Shown here piece by piece: positions 8,392-16,991 of a DNA stretch of 41,498 nucleotides. The notes under the pieces were generated by a model that worked only from the letters and a program-made list of their open reading frames with translations, was not told the DNA's origin and ran no database searches. The stretch is from Chromatiales bacterium (GTDB taxonomy: Bacteria; Pseudomonadota; Gammaproteobacteria; UBA6429; Thiohalophilaceae), in assembly GCA_026984045.1 (NCBI GenBank), contig JALSSV010000077.1, positions 1 through 41,498 on the forward strand, given 5' to 3'. The translations under genes and the position numbers were made by a program. How positions within the stretch are numbered: the stretch's first letter is position 1; every line of letters starts with the position of its first letter.

Positions 8392-8987
8392 CCACGCTGC
8401 GTCCCGAGCTGCGCACCATCGCCGACTGGATCGCCCCCGGCAGCCGGGTGCTGGATCTGGGCTGCGGCGAGGGCACCCTGCTGGCCCACCTGCGCCGCGA
8501 ACGCCAGGTGGACGGCTACGGCCTGGAAATCGACCCGGCCAAGATCGTGCGCGCCATCGACAACGGCATCAACGTGATCCAGAGCGATCTCGACGTGGGC
8601 CTCTCGGAGTTCGAGGACGCCAGCTTCGACTACGTGGTCATGACCCAGACCCTGCAGGCGGTCCACTATCCCGACCGCCTGCTGGAGGACATGCTGCGGG
8701 TCGGCCGCGAAGGCGTCATCACCTTTCCCAACTTCGGCCACTGGCGCTGCCGCCTGCAACTGCTCGGCGGGCACATGCCGGTGACCGCCTCCCTGCCCCA
8801 TACCTGGTACAACACTCCCAACATCCACCTCTGCACCCTGCGCGATTTCGAGGAACTGTGCGCCGAAAAGGGCTTCGCCATCCTCGAGCGCACGGTGGCC
8901 GACCAGGCCCACCGCAGCACCCTGGCCATGCGCCTGCTGCCGAATCTGATGGGCGAAGTGGCCCTCTACCGCTTGCGCAGCGGCTAA
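8388..8987 (+). CDS. metW: Methionine biosynthesis protein MetW
   Basis: 199 residues. Rossmann methyltransferase-like fold with the SAM motif [15 protein letters not shown] and YGLEIDP, then the family-specific [14 protein letters not shown] and [14 protein letters not shown]. MetW is the constant partner of MetX in proteobacteria and has been reported to stimulate MetX; a methyl-transfer activity is not established. It overlaps metX by 4 bp (ATGA), which fixes the start. Confidence 0.96.
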   Translation: MTTLRPELRTIADWIAPGSRVLDLGCGEGTLLAHLRRERQVDGYGLEIDPAKIVRAIDNGINVIQSDLDVGLSEFEDASFDYVVMTQTLQAVHYPDRLLEDMLRVGREGVITFPNFGHWRCRLQLLGGHMPVTASLPHTWYNTPNIHLCTLRDFEELCAEKGFAILERTVADQAHRSTLAMRLLPNLMGEVALYRLRSG

Positions 8988-9090
8988 GACGCCACCATAT
9001 CCGCCTTGTCAAGGGGATTTTCCCGGTCTTCTTGACTATGCTTTGAGTAACAGCGCCAAATATCAGTCCACGGTCCAGTTCAGGCACTGA

Positions 9091-9107
9091 GCCCGCCAGG
9101 GGCGGGC
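9091..9107 (+). other. GC-rich hairpin between metW and the DUF4426 gene
   Basis: GCCCGCC, loop AGG, GGCGGGC: a 7-bp perfect stem without a following T-run. It could be a weak transcript end or mRNA stabiliser in the 207-bp gap. Nothing else was recognised there apart from an isolated TTGACT at 9032-9037 without a good -10. Confidence 0.4.
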
Positions 9108-9194
9108 GGAACCCGATGAGGGTAATCAACTGGTATCGTGGTGTGGTGCGTTTGGTCAAGCCAACAACCACAACAACAATCGCGGAGGTGCATC

Positions 9195-9644
9195 ATGATT
9201 CGATTCCTGCAAACCGGAATCCTGACCCTGTTCCTGGCCCTGGCCGGCCCGGCCCTGGCCGACGACCAGTATTCCCGCACCGTCGGCGACTACGTGGTCT
9301 ATTACAATGCCTTCACCACCGACACCCTGGCCCCCCAGGTCGCCAAGCAATACGGCATCAAGCGTTCCCGCAACCGGGCCATGTTCAGCATCGCCGTGCA
9401 GAAGAAGGTGATGGGCATGCCGGGCAAGCCGGTCCACGCCAAGGTCACGGGGCGGGCCATCAATCTCAACAACCAGGTCAAGCAGCTCAAGCCGCGGGAA
9501 GTCGTCGACGGCACGGCCATCTACTACATCGGCGAACTGTCCGTCGCCCACCGGGAGACCCTCACCTTCGAATTCCGGATCCAGCCCGAAGGGACCGCCG
9601 AGCCGTTCACCATCACGTTCCGCAAGACCTTCTACACCAACTGA
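9195..9644 (+). CDS. DUF4426 periplasmic protein
   Basis: 149 residues. A signal peptide (MIRFLQTGILTLFLALAGPALA, written to its end as a span of residues 1-22) is followed by a beta-rich mature domain with VGDYVVYYNAF near its start and FTITFRKTFYTN at its end. The start is supported by GGAGGTG 5 bp upstream of the ATG. The family function is unknown; it commonly follows metX-metW in gammaproteobacteria, which is why I assign it to DUF4426. The 207-bp gap suggests its own promoter. Confidence 0.8.
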   Translation: MIRFLQTGILTLFLALAGPALADDQYSRTVGDYVVYYNAFTTDTLAPQVAKQYGIKRSRNRAMFSIAVQKKVMGMPGKPVHAKVTGRAINLNNQVKQLKPREVVDGTAIYYIGELSVAHRETLTFEFRIQPEGTAEPFTITFRKTFYTN

Positions 9645-9891
9645 AACCGGCCTCGCGGCAGGGTCGGGCGAGCCCAACGCCTGCCTTGACCCTGCCGTTC
9701 ATGGGGTTTCCGTCGCCTTCCTGGCGCAATATCCGGGCTAAAGCCCGACGCCGTTCTGCCGACAAATCGGCTATCATCCCTCCGGCCATGAACATGTCGC
9801 ACCCACTCTCATTGCCAACGGCAGCCGTTGCCCTGTGTCCCGATGTCGTCCCGGCAACCGCCGCCCCCGCCTGCGAGTGAGGCCCGGCTCC

Positions 9892-12288
9892 ATGCGCCTG
9901 CGCTTCTCCACCCGGCTGATCCTCAGTGTCATCCTCATCGAGATCGTGATGCTCAGCGCCCTGGTCTGGAACTCGGTGCGACTCATCAGCTCCAGCCACG
10001 AGGCCCAGTTGCTGAAGAACATCGAGGCCCAGACCCGCCTGCTGGCCGCCTCCCTGCAACCGGGCCTGGCCAGCAACGATCGGGCCCTGCTGGCCGATGC
10101 CCTGACCCTGCTGCAGGGCAATCCCGGCATCCGCTACGTGGTGGTCGCCGACCGCGAGGGCCGGACCATGGCCACACTCGGGACCCCGCCCGCCGCGCTG
10201 CCCGAACCCGACTCCCGCTTCACCACGGCCCAGCAGGACGGGGTGTATGACGTGCGCCAGCCCGTGGCGCTCTATGGCCAGACCCTCGGGACGCTGCACA
10301 TCGGCTACGACATCGGCTACGTGCAGGATCTCATCGACACCACCCGGCGCCAGAACAGCCTGATTGCCGCCGCCGAGCTGTTCCTCTCCATCCTGCTCAC
10401 CATCCTCCTCGGCCTGTATCTCACCCGCAACCTGCGCAAGCTGGAGCTGGGCGCCGAAGCCCTAGGTCGGGAGGAACTCGACCACCGCATCGATATCCCG
10501 CCCGACGACGAGATCGGCGCCGTGGCCAGCGCCTTCAACCGCCTGGCCGACCACCTGCAACACACTCGCCGGACCCTGCGTGATGAGCATGTGGCCCTCA
10601 CTCGGGAAAAGCAGCGCATGGAAACGCTGCTCAACAACATCAAGGCCGTGATCATGGAGGCCGATCCGGTCAGCATGCGCTTCCTCTTCGTCAGTCAGGA
10701 AGCCGAAACCCTGCTCGGTTACCCGGTGGAGGAGTGGTATCAGGAAGGCTTCTGGCACCAGCGCCTGCACCCCGATGATCACGACTGGGTGGTCAATGCC
10801 CTGCAGGAACAGCTCCGGCTGCCCGGCGAACACACCCTGGACTACCGGCTCCAGCACTGCAGCGGGGAATATGTCTGGGTGCGCAGCCTGTACAGCATCG
10901 AGACCCAGAACGACCCCCCGCTGGTCCGCGGCCTGCTCATCGACATCAGTGAACAGAAGCAGACCGAGGAACGCATCGTGTTTCTGGCCAACCACGATCC
11001 GCTCACCAATATCTACAACCGCCGCCGTTTCCAGGAACACCTGGAACGGCAGATCGCCTATGCCCGGCGCTTCAAGATCCGCTCGGCCCTGCTGTTCGTG
11101 GATCTGGATCAGTTCAAGTACATCAACGACACTCTCGGCCACCAGGCCGGCGATCAGTGCCTGATTGCCGTCGCCCACGTTTTCCGCTCCCACCTGCGGG
11201 AAATCGACATCCTCGGCCGCATGGGCGGGGACGAGTTCGGCATCATCCTCCCCAACGTGGACGAGGAGGGGGCCAGCACGGTGGCCCGCAATCTCATCGA
11301 ACGCCTGGAGTCGGAAGTGCGCATCCCCGCCGATCCCAACATCCGCCTCAGCGCCAGCATCGGCATCGCCCTGTTCCCCGAGCAGGGCACCACGCCCGCG
11401 GAACTGCTGGCCAAGGCCGATGCGGCCATGTACACCACGAAGCGCCAGGGCCGCAGCCGGGTGCACGTGTACCAGCCCGACGACCGGGAACTGCTCAACA
11501 TGAAGGCCAAGGTGCACTGGGAGAACCGCATCAACCATGCCCTGCGCCATGACCGCTTCGTCCTCCACTACCAGCCCATCGTCTCCCTGCCCGACCACCG
11601 GATCAGCCATTATGAAGTCCTGCTGCGCCTGCAGGAGGAGGATGGCGAACTGATCTATCCCGGCGCCTTCCTCGACATCGCCGAGCGCTTCGGCCTGATC
11701 CGCGACGTGGACGAATGGGTGATCCGCAACGCGATCGCCGAGCAGGCGCACAGCATCCGCGACGGCCTGCCGGTCACCCTGGCCATCAACCTCTCGGGCC
11801 GCCACTTCGGCGATCCCGACTTCGTGACTCTGGTGCGCGAATGCCTGGCGGAGAGCCAGGCCGATCCCGCCCGGCTGATCTTCGAAGTCACCGAAACCGC
11901 CGCGGTGGAGAACCTCACCGCCGCCGAACGCTTCATCGAACCGCTGCGCGAGCTGGGCTGCCGCCTCGCCCTCGACGACTTCGGCGTGGGCTATTCCTCC
12001 TTCCACTACCTGAAGAACCTGCCGGTGGACATGATCAAGATCGACGGCAGCTTCATCCGCCACCTGCACCAGAACCGCGCCGATCAGGCCATCGTCCGCG
12101 CCATCACCGATCTCTCCCGCGGCATGGACATCCAGACCGTGGCCGAATTCGTCGAGAACCGCGCCATCCTCGACAAGCTCGAGGAACTGGGCGTGGACTA
12201 CGCCCAGGGCTACCACATCGCCATGCCCGGCCCCGACTTCGTCCACGAACCGGACGACGAAGCCTCCCTCCAGCTGCGGATCCGATGA
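9892..12288 (+). CDS. Membrane GGDEF-EAL protein with HAMP and PAS domains
   Basis: 798 residues. TM about 10-30, periplasmic sensor to about 155, TM about 158-178, HAMP to about 232, PAS about 240-362, GGDEF about 364-530, EAL about 543-790. The cyclase loop is GRMGGDEF (about 444) with REID five residues before it, an intact RxxD I-site. The EAL domain has EVL at the signature position, NLSGRHF, FEVTETA, LDDFGVGYSS, IKIDGSF, AEFVE and QGYH, so the metal and catalytic residues look complete. It can in principle both make and break c-di-GMP. I chose the ATG at 9892, directly before the first TM, over an in-frame ATG at 9835. No SD is strong. Repeat DNA starts right after the stop. Confidence 0.93.
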   Translation: MRLRFSTRLILSVILIEIVMLSALVWNSVRLISSSHEAQLLKNIEAQTRLLAASLQPGLASNDRALLADALTLLQGNPGIRYVVVADREGRTMATLGTPPAALPEPDSRFTTAQQDGVYDVRQPVALYGQTLGTLHIGYDIGYVQDLIDTTRRQNSLIAAAELFLSILLTILLGLYLTRNLRKLELGAEALGREELDHRIDIPPDDEIGAVASAFNRLADHLQHTRRTLRDEHVALTREKQRMETLLNNIKAVIMEADPVSMRFLFVSQEAETLLGYPVEEWYQEGFWHQRLHPDDHDWVVNALQEQLRLPGEHTLDYRLQHCSGEYVWVRSLYSIETQNDPPLVRGLLIDISEQKQTEERIVFLANHDPLTNIYNRRRFQEHLERQIAYARRFKIRSALLFVDLDQFKYINDTLGHQAGDQCLIAVAHVFRSHLREIDILGRMGGDEFGIILPNVDEEGASTVARNLIERLESEVRIPADPNIRLSASIGIALFPEQGTTPAELLAKADAAMYTTKRQGRSRVHVYQPDDRELLNMKAKVHWENRINHALRHDRFVLHYQPIVSLPDHRISHYEVLLRLQEEDGELIYPGAFLDIAERFGLIRDVDEWVIRNAIAEQAHSIRDGLPVTLAINLSGRHFGDPDFVTLVRECLAESQADPARLIFEVTETAAVENLTAAERFIEPLRELGCRLALDDFGVGYSSFHYLKNLPVDMIKIDGSFIRHLHQNRADQAIVRAITDLSRGMDIQTVAEFVENRAILDKLEELGVDYAQGYHIAMPGPDFVHEPDDEASLQLRIR

Positions 12289-12369
12289 ATACGGTAGCGG
12301 GGAGCGGGTTGCGGGTAGCTTGGAAAAGCGTCGTGGGTTGCAGATAACGGGCCGGTTTTCAACATTCAA

Positions 12370-12399
12370 CCCCCGCTTCGCGACTCGCGTCGCTCCCAC
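12370..12399 (-). repeat. REP-like hairpin (GTGG type)
   Basis: On the minus strand: GTGGGAGCGACGCGAGTCGC followed by GAAGCGGGGG, with stem GCGAC/GTCGC around loop GCGA. The form matches Pseudomonas-type REP sequences. The left neighbour, 12292-12345, carries GTAGCGGGGAGCGGGTTGCG-type heptad words like those at 12584-12655. Confidence 0.5.
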
Positions 12400-12422
12400 G
12401 GGTTTCCGTTCCTGCAGCGGGT

Positions 12423-12504
12423 GTAGGCCGGCTCAAGCGCAGCGGAGCCGGCAAAAATCATGTCATCCCGAGACGGCGGCTCCGCTGCGCTTGAGCCGCC
12501 CTAC
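12423..12504. repeat. GTAG-type REP doublet (REPIN)
   Basis: Left unit 12423-12452: GTAG, then stem GCCGGCTC / GAGCCGGC around a 10-nt loop. Right unit 12475-12504 is its near-exact inverse (stem GGCGGCTC / GAGCCGCC, ending CTAC). Two inverted GTAG hairpins about 22 bp apart are the layout of a REPIN. No RAYT transposase is in the window. Confidence 0.75.
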
Positions 12505-12517
12505 GGACCGAAAATCC

Positions 12518-12542
12518 AACGCAAAGGCGCAAAGGCGCAAAG
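12518..12542. repeat. Octamer tract of the CGCAAAG/CGCAGAG family
   Basis: AACGCAAAG GCGCAAAG GCGCAAAG: three tandem words related to the AACGCAGAG inverted pairs elsewhere in the window. Here only one arm is present. Confidence 0.7.
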
Positions 12543-12551
12543 ATTTTCCGT

Positions 12552-12574
12552 GTAGGAGCGGCGCCTCGCCGCGA
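12552..12574 (+). repeat. Single GTAG-type REP
   Basis: GTAG followed by GA and the stem GCGGCG, loop CCT, CGCCGC. Same family as the units at 22712-22735 and 39820-39949, differing in the loop. Confidence 0.75.
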
Positions 12575-12583
12575 TAGCCTGTG

Positions 12584-12655
12584 GCGGGTAGCTGGGGACG
12601 GGTTGCTGGTGAAAGGCATCCGGTTTTTCCCAGTAACCCGTCCCCAGCTACCCGC
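12584..12655. repeat. Heptad-word inverted repeat overlapping a stop codon
   Basis: Arms 12584-12609 and 12630-12655 are reverse complements with 25 of 26 matches, around a 20-nt core. Each arm divides into 7-nt words (GCGGGTA GCTGGGG ACGGGTT). The right arm contains the TAG stop (12648-12650) of the minus-strand gene beside it. Confidence 0.85.
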
Positions 12656-13331
12656 TACCCCCTGCCGCCCGCCACCACTCCAACAACCCGAAGCCGATCA
12701 CCAGCACACCGGCCGCCCGTCGCACCCCCGGCCGGGCGACAAACCGCCTCAGGTGTTGCGCGAACAGGCCCATGGCCAGCAGGTTGGGCAGGGTGCCGAG
12801 CCCGAAGGCCAGCATCAGGAGGGCGCCCTGCGCGGCGCTGCCGGCGGCCATCGCCCAGATCAGCATGCTGTAGACCAGGCCACAGGGCAGCCAGCCCCAC
12901 AGCGCGCCGAGCAGCAGTGCCTGCCAGAGATGGCGTACCGGCAAGAGGCGGCGGCCGGCCGGCTCGATGCGCCGCCAGAGCCGCCCGCCGACGGCCTCCA
13001 CCCGGCGCAACACGCCCCACCCACCGGCCAGATAGAGCCCCAGCAGGATCAGAAAGCCCCCGGCCACCCCGAGCAGGATCTGCTGCCAGGCGCGGATGTC
13101 CAGCAGATGGCCGGCCACCGCCGTCACGCCCCCCACCAGCGCCCCGGCGGCCGTATAGCTCGCCAGCCGCCCCAGGTTGTAGGCCAGTTGCATGGGCAGG
13201 GTCTGCCGCACGCCCTGGCCTCCCGGCAACCCCAGGCTCAGCGCCCCCACGATCCCCCCGCACATCCCCACGCAGTGCACCCCACCCAACAGGCCCACCA
13301 CCAACGCCGCCAGCAACGAATATTCGATCAT
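12648..13331 (-). CDS. TauE/SafE-type (DsbD-like) membrane protein
   Basis: 227 residues, about six to seven hydrophobic helices. The first helix carries GGVHCVGMCGGIVGAL, the Cys-containing signature of the small TauE/SafE relatives often found with cytochrome oxidase or copper-handling genes; a second signature WLPCGLVYSM lies near residue 155. A role in transferring reductant or copper across the inner membrane is plausible but not shown. I chose the start at 13331 because AAGGAGG lies about 8 bp upstream; a longer frame to 13472 would translate repeat DNA. The stop codon lies inside a heptad repeat arm. Confidence 0.82.
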   Translation of the reverse strand: MIEYSLLAALVVGLLGGVHCVGMCGGIVGALSLGLPGGQGVRQTLPMQLAYNLGRLASYTAAGALVGGVTAVAGHLLDIRAWQQILLGVAGGFLILLGLYLAGGWGVLRRVEAVGGRLWRRIEPAGRRLLPVRHLWQALLLGALWGWLPCGLVYSMLIWAMAAGSAAQGALLMLAFGLGTLPNLLAMGLFAQHLRRFVARPGVRRAAGVLVIGFGLLEWWRAAGGSG

Positions 13332-13361
13332 CCGGCCGCCTCCTTCGGGTTCGCTGCAAAT

Positions 13362-13520
13362 AACGCAGAGGGCGCAGAGACGCAGAGGGCACAGAGGACG
13401 ATCCGATTTTTTCGTTCGTCTCGCCGGACGAGCATCATCTGAATCCCTCGTGTCGGAAATCCCCGACGCCACCCATCATCCATTGCTCTGCGCCCTCTGC
13501 GTCTCTGCGCCCTCTGCGTT
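13362..13520. repeat. Inverted pair of AACGCAGAG-type repeats
   Basis: Arm 13362-13389 and arm 13493-13520 are exact reverse complements over 28 bp, built from words ACGCAGAGG GCGCAGAG ACGCAGAGG; the pattern continues to about 13399 on the left. The 103 bp between them are unique. The left side is flanked by CTGCAAATA, as is the copy at 28044-28088; the right side by TCCTTCCAC, as at 19413-19670. The right arm encodes the end of AmpG. Confidence 0.9.
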
Positions 13521-14876
13521 CCTTCCACTGCTGTTCGCAAGCGGCGACGACTGCCGCAGCAGGTACCAGGCCAGGCCGATGGCGGGCAGGCCGAGGGCCG
13601 AGGCGTAGAGGAAGAAGGTGACGTAGTCGCTGGCATCGACGACGAGGCCGGAGAAGCCGGCGACGATCTTCGGCACCAGGGTCATGAGAGAACTGAACAG
13701 CGCGTACTGGGTGGCGGTGTAGGCACGGTTGGTGAGGCTCGACAGGTAGGCGATGAAGGCCGAGGTGGCGAAGCCGCCGCTGAAGCTGTCGGCGCTGATC
13801 ACCACCGACAGCATCACGAGGTCGTGCCCGATCAAGGCCATGAGGGCGAACAGCAGGTTGGTCAGCACCACGGCCACCGCCCCGGCCAGAAGCGGCCGCC
13901 CGATGCCATAGCGCACCACCAGCACGCCGCCGAGGCCGGCGCCGAGCAGGGTCATGAAGAAGCCCAGCAGCTTGGTGACGTTGGCCACCTCGATCTTGCT
14001 GAAGCCCAGATCGTAATAGAAGGGATTGGCCATGGCCGCCATGGTGATGTCGGTGATCCGGAACAGGCCGATGAACAGCAGGATGACGATGGCCAGCCGG
14101 CCGTTGCGGGCGAAGAAATCGGTGAAGGGACAGATCACCGCGCCGATGAACCAGGCCACCGCCGCCCGCAGGCGCGGCGGCAGGCGCGAATCGCCGGCCA
14201 GATAGCGAATCACCCGCGCCTCGTTCTCCCAGGTGGCGCGGCCGATGGCGTGATCCGGCTCGCGGACCTTCAGCACCGTGAACATGCCCACGGCCATCAG
14301 GGCCGCCATGATCGTGTAGGCCTGGGTCCAGCCGAGAAACGCGGCCAGGTAGAGGGCGCCGGCACCGGCCACCAGCGTGCCGAGCCGGTAGCCGCCGATG
14401 TACATGGCGGCCATGGCGCCCTGGTATTCGTCGCCGATGATCTCGATGCGGTAGGCATCCAGGGCCACGTCCTGGGTGGCCGAGGCGAAGGCCACGCCGA
14501 GGGCGGCCAGGGCGAACAGGCCGGTATGCAGGCGCGGATCGATGTGCGCCATGGCCAGCAGGCCCGCGGCGATCCCGAGCTGGCCGAGCAGCATCCAGCT
14601 GCGGCGCTTGCCGAGCCAGCGGGTCAGTCCCGGCAGGGGAAGGCGGTCGACCACCGGCGCCCACAGCACCTTGATGGAATAGGTGATCCCCACCCAGCTG
14701 AAGAAGCCGATCACCGTGCGGCTGATCCCCGCTTCCGCCAGCCAGCGCGACAGGGTGCTGAACACCAGCAGAAAGGGCAGACCGGCAGCGAAACCCAGCA
14801 ACAGCATGGCCAGCACCTGCGGCCGGCGATAGACGATCCAGGCTTCGCGCCAGCTGTGCAGGGTGGGAAGCGGCAT
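13476..14876 (-). CDS. ampG: AmpG family muropeptide transporter (MFS)
   Basis: 466 residues, about 12-14 TM helices. Imports anhydro-muropeptides across the inner membrane for peptidoglycan recycling. Motifs typical for the family: GFAAGLPFLLVFSTLSRWL near the N-terminus, WVGITYSIKVLWAPVVDRLP, ATQDVALDAYRIEI, and FRITDITMAAMANPFYYDLG. Start at 14876 (MPLPTLHSW) places the first helix at the usual distance. The last residues, [12 protein letters not shown], are encoded by the AACGCAGAG repeat arm and end in a stop just beyond it, so this tail is not ancestral. It is divergent from the ABC operon at 14957. Confidence 0.9.
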   Translation of the reverse strand: MPLPTLHSWREAWIVYRRPQVLAMLLLGFAAGLPFLLVFSTLSRWLAEAGISRTVIGFFSWVGITYSIKVLWAPVVDRLPLPGLTRWLGKRRSWMLLGQLGIAAGLLAMAHIDPRLHTGLFALAALGVAFASATQDVALDAYRIEIIGDEYQGAMAAMYIGGYRLGTLVAGAGALYLAAFLGWTQAYTIMAALMAVGMFTVLKVREPDHAIGRATWENEARVIRYLAGDSRLPPRLRAAVAWFIGAVICPFTDFFARNGRLAIVILLFIGLFRITDITMAAMANPFYYDLGFSKIEVANVTKLLGFFMTLLGAGLGGVLVVRYGIGRPLLAGAVAVVLTNLLFALMALIGHDLVMLSVVISADSFSGGFATSAFIAYLSSLTNRAYTATQYALFSSLMTLVPKIVAGFSGLVVDASDYVTFFLYASALGLPAIGLAWYLLRQSSPLANSSGRNAEGAETQRAQSNG

Positions 14877-14956
14877 GTCGGGAAAGTGGATGCAATCGGG
14901 ATGGAGTGCTGGTACTTTACCATGAACCCCGCTTTCACCGCGTCCAGGGAGGCCGC

Positions 14957-16114
14957 ATGTCACCGAAACACGTTCGTGTCCTGGTCATCGTGCTGGCCGC
15001 GCTCGCGCTCGCGGCGACCGTGATCTGGTGGCTGACCCGTCCCAAACCGGTGGCCGTGGTGGTGCAGACGGTGGCCACCGGCCTCGTCCAGGACACGGTG
15101 GCCAACACCCGGGCCGGCACCGTCAAGGCCTGCCGCCGGGCCGGCCTGTCGCCCACCATCGGTGGCCAGATCGTCCGCCTGCCGGTGCGCGAAGGCGATG
15201 CCGTCAAGGCCGGCCAGATCCTGATGGAATTCTGGAACACCGATCGCCGCGCCCGCCTCGCCCTGGCCCGCAACGAGTTCGCCGCGGCCCAGGCCCGCGC
15301 CAACCAGGCCTGCGTGCTGGCCGACGTGGCCCGGCGCAACGCCCAACGCCTGCGCACGATGAAGAAGAAGGGCCTGGCCTCCGACGAGGCTATCGATCAG
15401 GCCGACGGCGAGGCCAAGGCCAAGGCGGCCGCCTGCCGCGCCGCCCAGGCCCAGGCCGAAGTCGCCCGCAGCCGCATTCACGTGGCCGAGGCGGCCCTGG
15501 ATCAGACCCGCCTCAAGGCCCCCTTCGATGGCATCGTGGCCGAGATCAACGGCGAGATCGGCGAATTCGTCACCCCCTCGCCGGTGGGCGTGGCCACCCC
15601 GCCGGCCATCGATCTCATCGACCGCCAGTGCCTCTACATCTCGGCGCCCATCGACGAGGTGGACGCGCCGAAGATCCGCGCCGGCATGCCGGCCCGCCTC
15701 TCCCTCGACGCCTATCCCGGCCGGATCTTCGCCGGCCACGTGCGCCGGGTCGCCCCCTACGTGCTGGAAGTGGCCCGCCAGGCCCGCACCGTGGACGTGG
15801 AAGCCGAATTCGACCACCCCGAGGACAGCCGTGGCATGCTCCCCGGCTACAGCGCCGACATCGAAGTGATCGTGGCCGAAAAGCCCGGCGTGCTGCGCGT
15901 GCCCACCGAAGCCATCCTCGAGGGCGACAAGGTGCTGATCTTCCACGGCGACGGCGAAGCGCTGGAAGCCCGCCGCATCGAAACCGGGCTGAGCAACTGG
16001 GAATGGACCGAAGTGATCCGGGGCCTGCGCGAAGGCGAAACCGTGGTGGTCTCCGTCGACCGCAAGGGCGTCGAACCCGGCGTCCCGGCGGTGCGGGAAT
16101 CCGTGGAACCCTGA
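14957..16114 (+). CDS. Membrane-fusion/periplasmic adaptor subunit of an ABC exporter
   Basis: 385 residues, HlyD/MacA family. N-terminal TM (about 7-25), a lipoyl/barrel-sandwich half (IVRLPVREGDAVKAGQILME), an alpha-hairpin (about 90-175), the second half (LKAPFDGIVAEINGEIGEFV), then beta-barrel domains. The start is supported by AGGGAGG before the ATG at 14957. It should link the inner-membrane ABC complex encoded next to an outer-membrane TolC-type channel, which is not in this window. A 187-bp gap filled with repeat DNA separates it from the ATPase gene. Confidence 0.9.
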   Translation: MSPKHVRVLVIVLAALALAATVIWWLTRPKPVAVVVQTVATGLVQDTVANTRAGTVKACRRAGLSPTIGGQIVRLPVREGDAVKAGQILMEFWNTDRRARLALARNEFAAAQARANQACVLADVARRNAQRLRTMKKKGLASDEAIDQADGEAKAKAAACRAAQAQAEVARSRIHVAEAALDQTRLKAPFDGIVAEINGEIGEFVTPSPVGVATPPAIDLIDRQCLYISAPIDEVDAPKIRAGMPARLSLDAYPGRIFAGHVRRVAPYVLEVARQARTVDVEAEFDHPEDSRGMLPGYSADIEVIVAEKPGVLRVPTEAILEGDKVLIFHGDGEALEARRIETGLSNWEWTEVIRGLREGETVVVSVDRKGVEPGVPAVRESVEP

Positions 16115-16132
16115 ACCGGGGCGGGTGGAAGA

Positions 16133-16279
16133 AACGCAGAGGGCGCAGAGACGCAGAGGACGCAGAGAATGTGTTTGATTGAAAAACCTTGTTCGAACCC
16201 TCGCACCACAGTGCAAATGGTGCCCGGCCAGAGACGTTACCCGTCTCTGTGCCCTCTGCGTCTCTGCACCCTCTGCGTT
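16133..16279. repeat. Inverted pair of AACGCAGAG-type repeats inside the ABC operon
   Basis: Arms 16133-16167 and 16245-16279 match as reverse complements at 32 of 35 positions; the 77-bp core is unique. The right arm lies 22 bp before the ATPase start codon, and only a weak GATGAG precedes that ATG. Confidence 0.88.
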
Positions 16280-16301
16280 CTTTCCAGTGCCTTCCGATGA
16301 G

Positions 16302-16991
16302 ATGATCGATCTCGAACACATCCACCGCGATTTCCGGGTCGGCGATCAGATCGTTCACGCCCTGGACGACGTGAGCCTGCACATCGACGCCGGGGACTAC
16401 GTTTCGATCATGGGGCCGTCGGGGTCGGGCAAGTCCACGCTGCTGAACATCATCGGTCTGCTGGATCGGCCCACGGCCGGCACCTACCGGCTCAACGGGC
16501 GGGACGTGACCGATCTCTCCGACACGGAGCAGGCCGAGGTGCGCAACCGCGAGATCGGTTTCGTGTTCCAGGCCTTTCACCTGGTGCCGCGGCTGAACGC
16601 CTTCGAAAACGTGGAGCTGCCGCTGATTCTGGCCGGGGTGGAACCGGCTGAAAGGCAGCGCCGGGTGCGCGAGGCGCTCGCCGCCGTGGGACTGACGGAA
16701 CGGGCCCACCACAAGCCCGACCAGCTCTCGGGCGGACAGCGCCAGCGGGTGGCCATCGCCCGCGCCACCATCATGCGACCCAACGTGATTCTGGCCGACG
16801 AGCCCACCGGCAACCTGGATCACCGCTCCGGCGGCGAGGTGATCCGCACCCTCGAGGAACTCAACGCCGCGGGGATCGCCCTCATCGTGGTGACCCACGA
16901 CCCGCTGGTGGGAGAGCGGGCGCGGCGTCAGCTGCACATGCTCGACGGCCGCCTGGAGCGGGATCTGCAGACCCACCATGCACCTGCATAG
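16302..16991 (+). CDS. MacB/LolD-type ABC exporter ATPase
   Basis: 229 residues. Walker [10 protein letters not shown] (about 37-45), Q-loop [18 protein letters not shown], signature [14 protein letters not shown], Walker [13 protein letters not shown], switch His in VVTHD. These are the features of ATPases driving FtsX-like permeases in mechanotransmission exporters. I placed the start at 16302; the frame is open further upstream but only through repeat DNA. Its end overlaps the next permease start by 14 bp. Confidence 0.94.
   Translation: MIDLEHIHRDFRVGDQIVHALDDVSLHIDAGDYVSIMGPSGSGKSTLLNIIGLLDRPTAGTYRLNGRDVTDLSDTEQAEVRNREIGFVFQAFHLVPRLNAFENVELPLILAGVEPAERQRRVREALAAVGLTERAHHKPDQLSGGQRQRVAIARATIMRPNVILADEPTGNLDHRSGGEVIRTLEELNAAGIALIVVTHDPLVGERARRQLHMLDGRLERDLQTHHAPA

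Noticed and set aside
9032-9063. Promoter with -35 TTGACT before the DUF4426 gene
   Set aside because: No acceptable -10 box lies 16-18 bp downstream.
16133-16279. Insertion sequence with terminal inverted repeats
   Set aside because: The interior of 77 bp has no coding capacity, and interiors differ at every site; no target duplication could be recognised.
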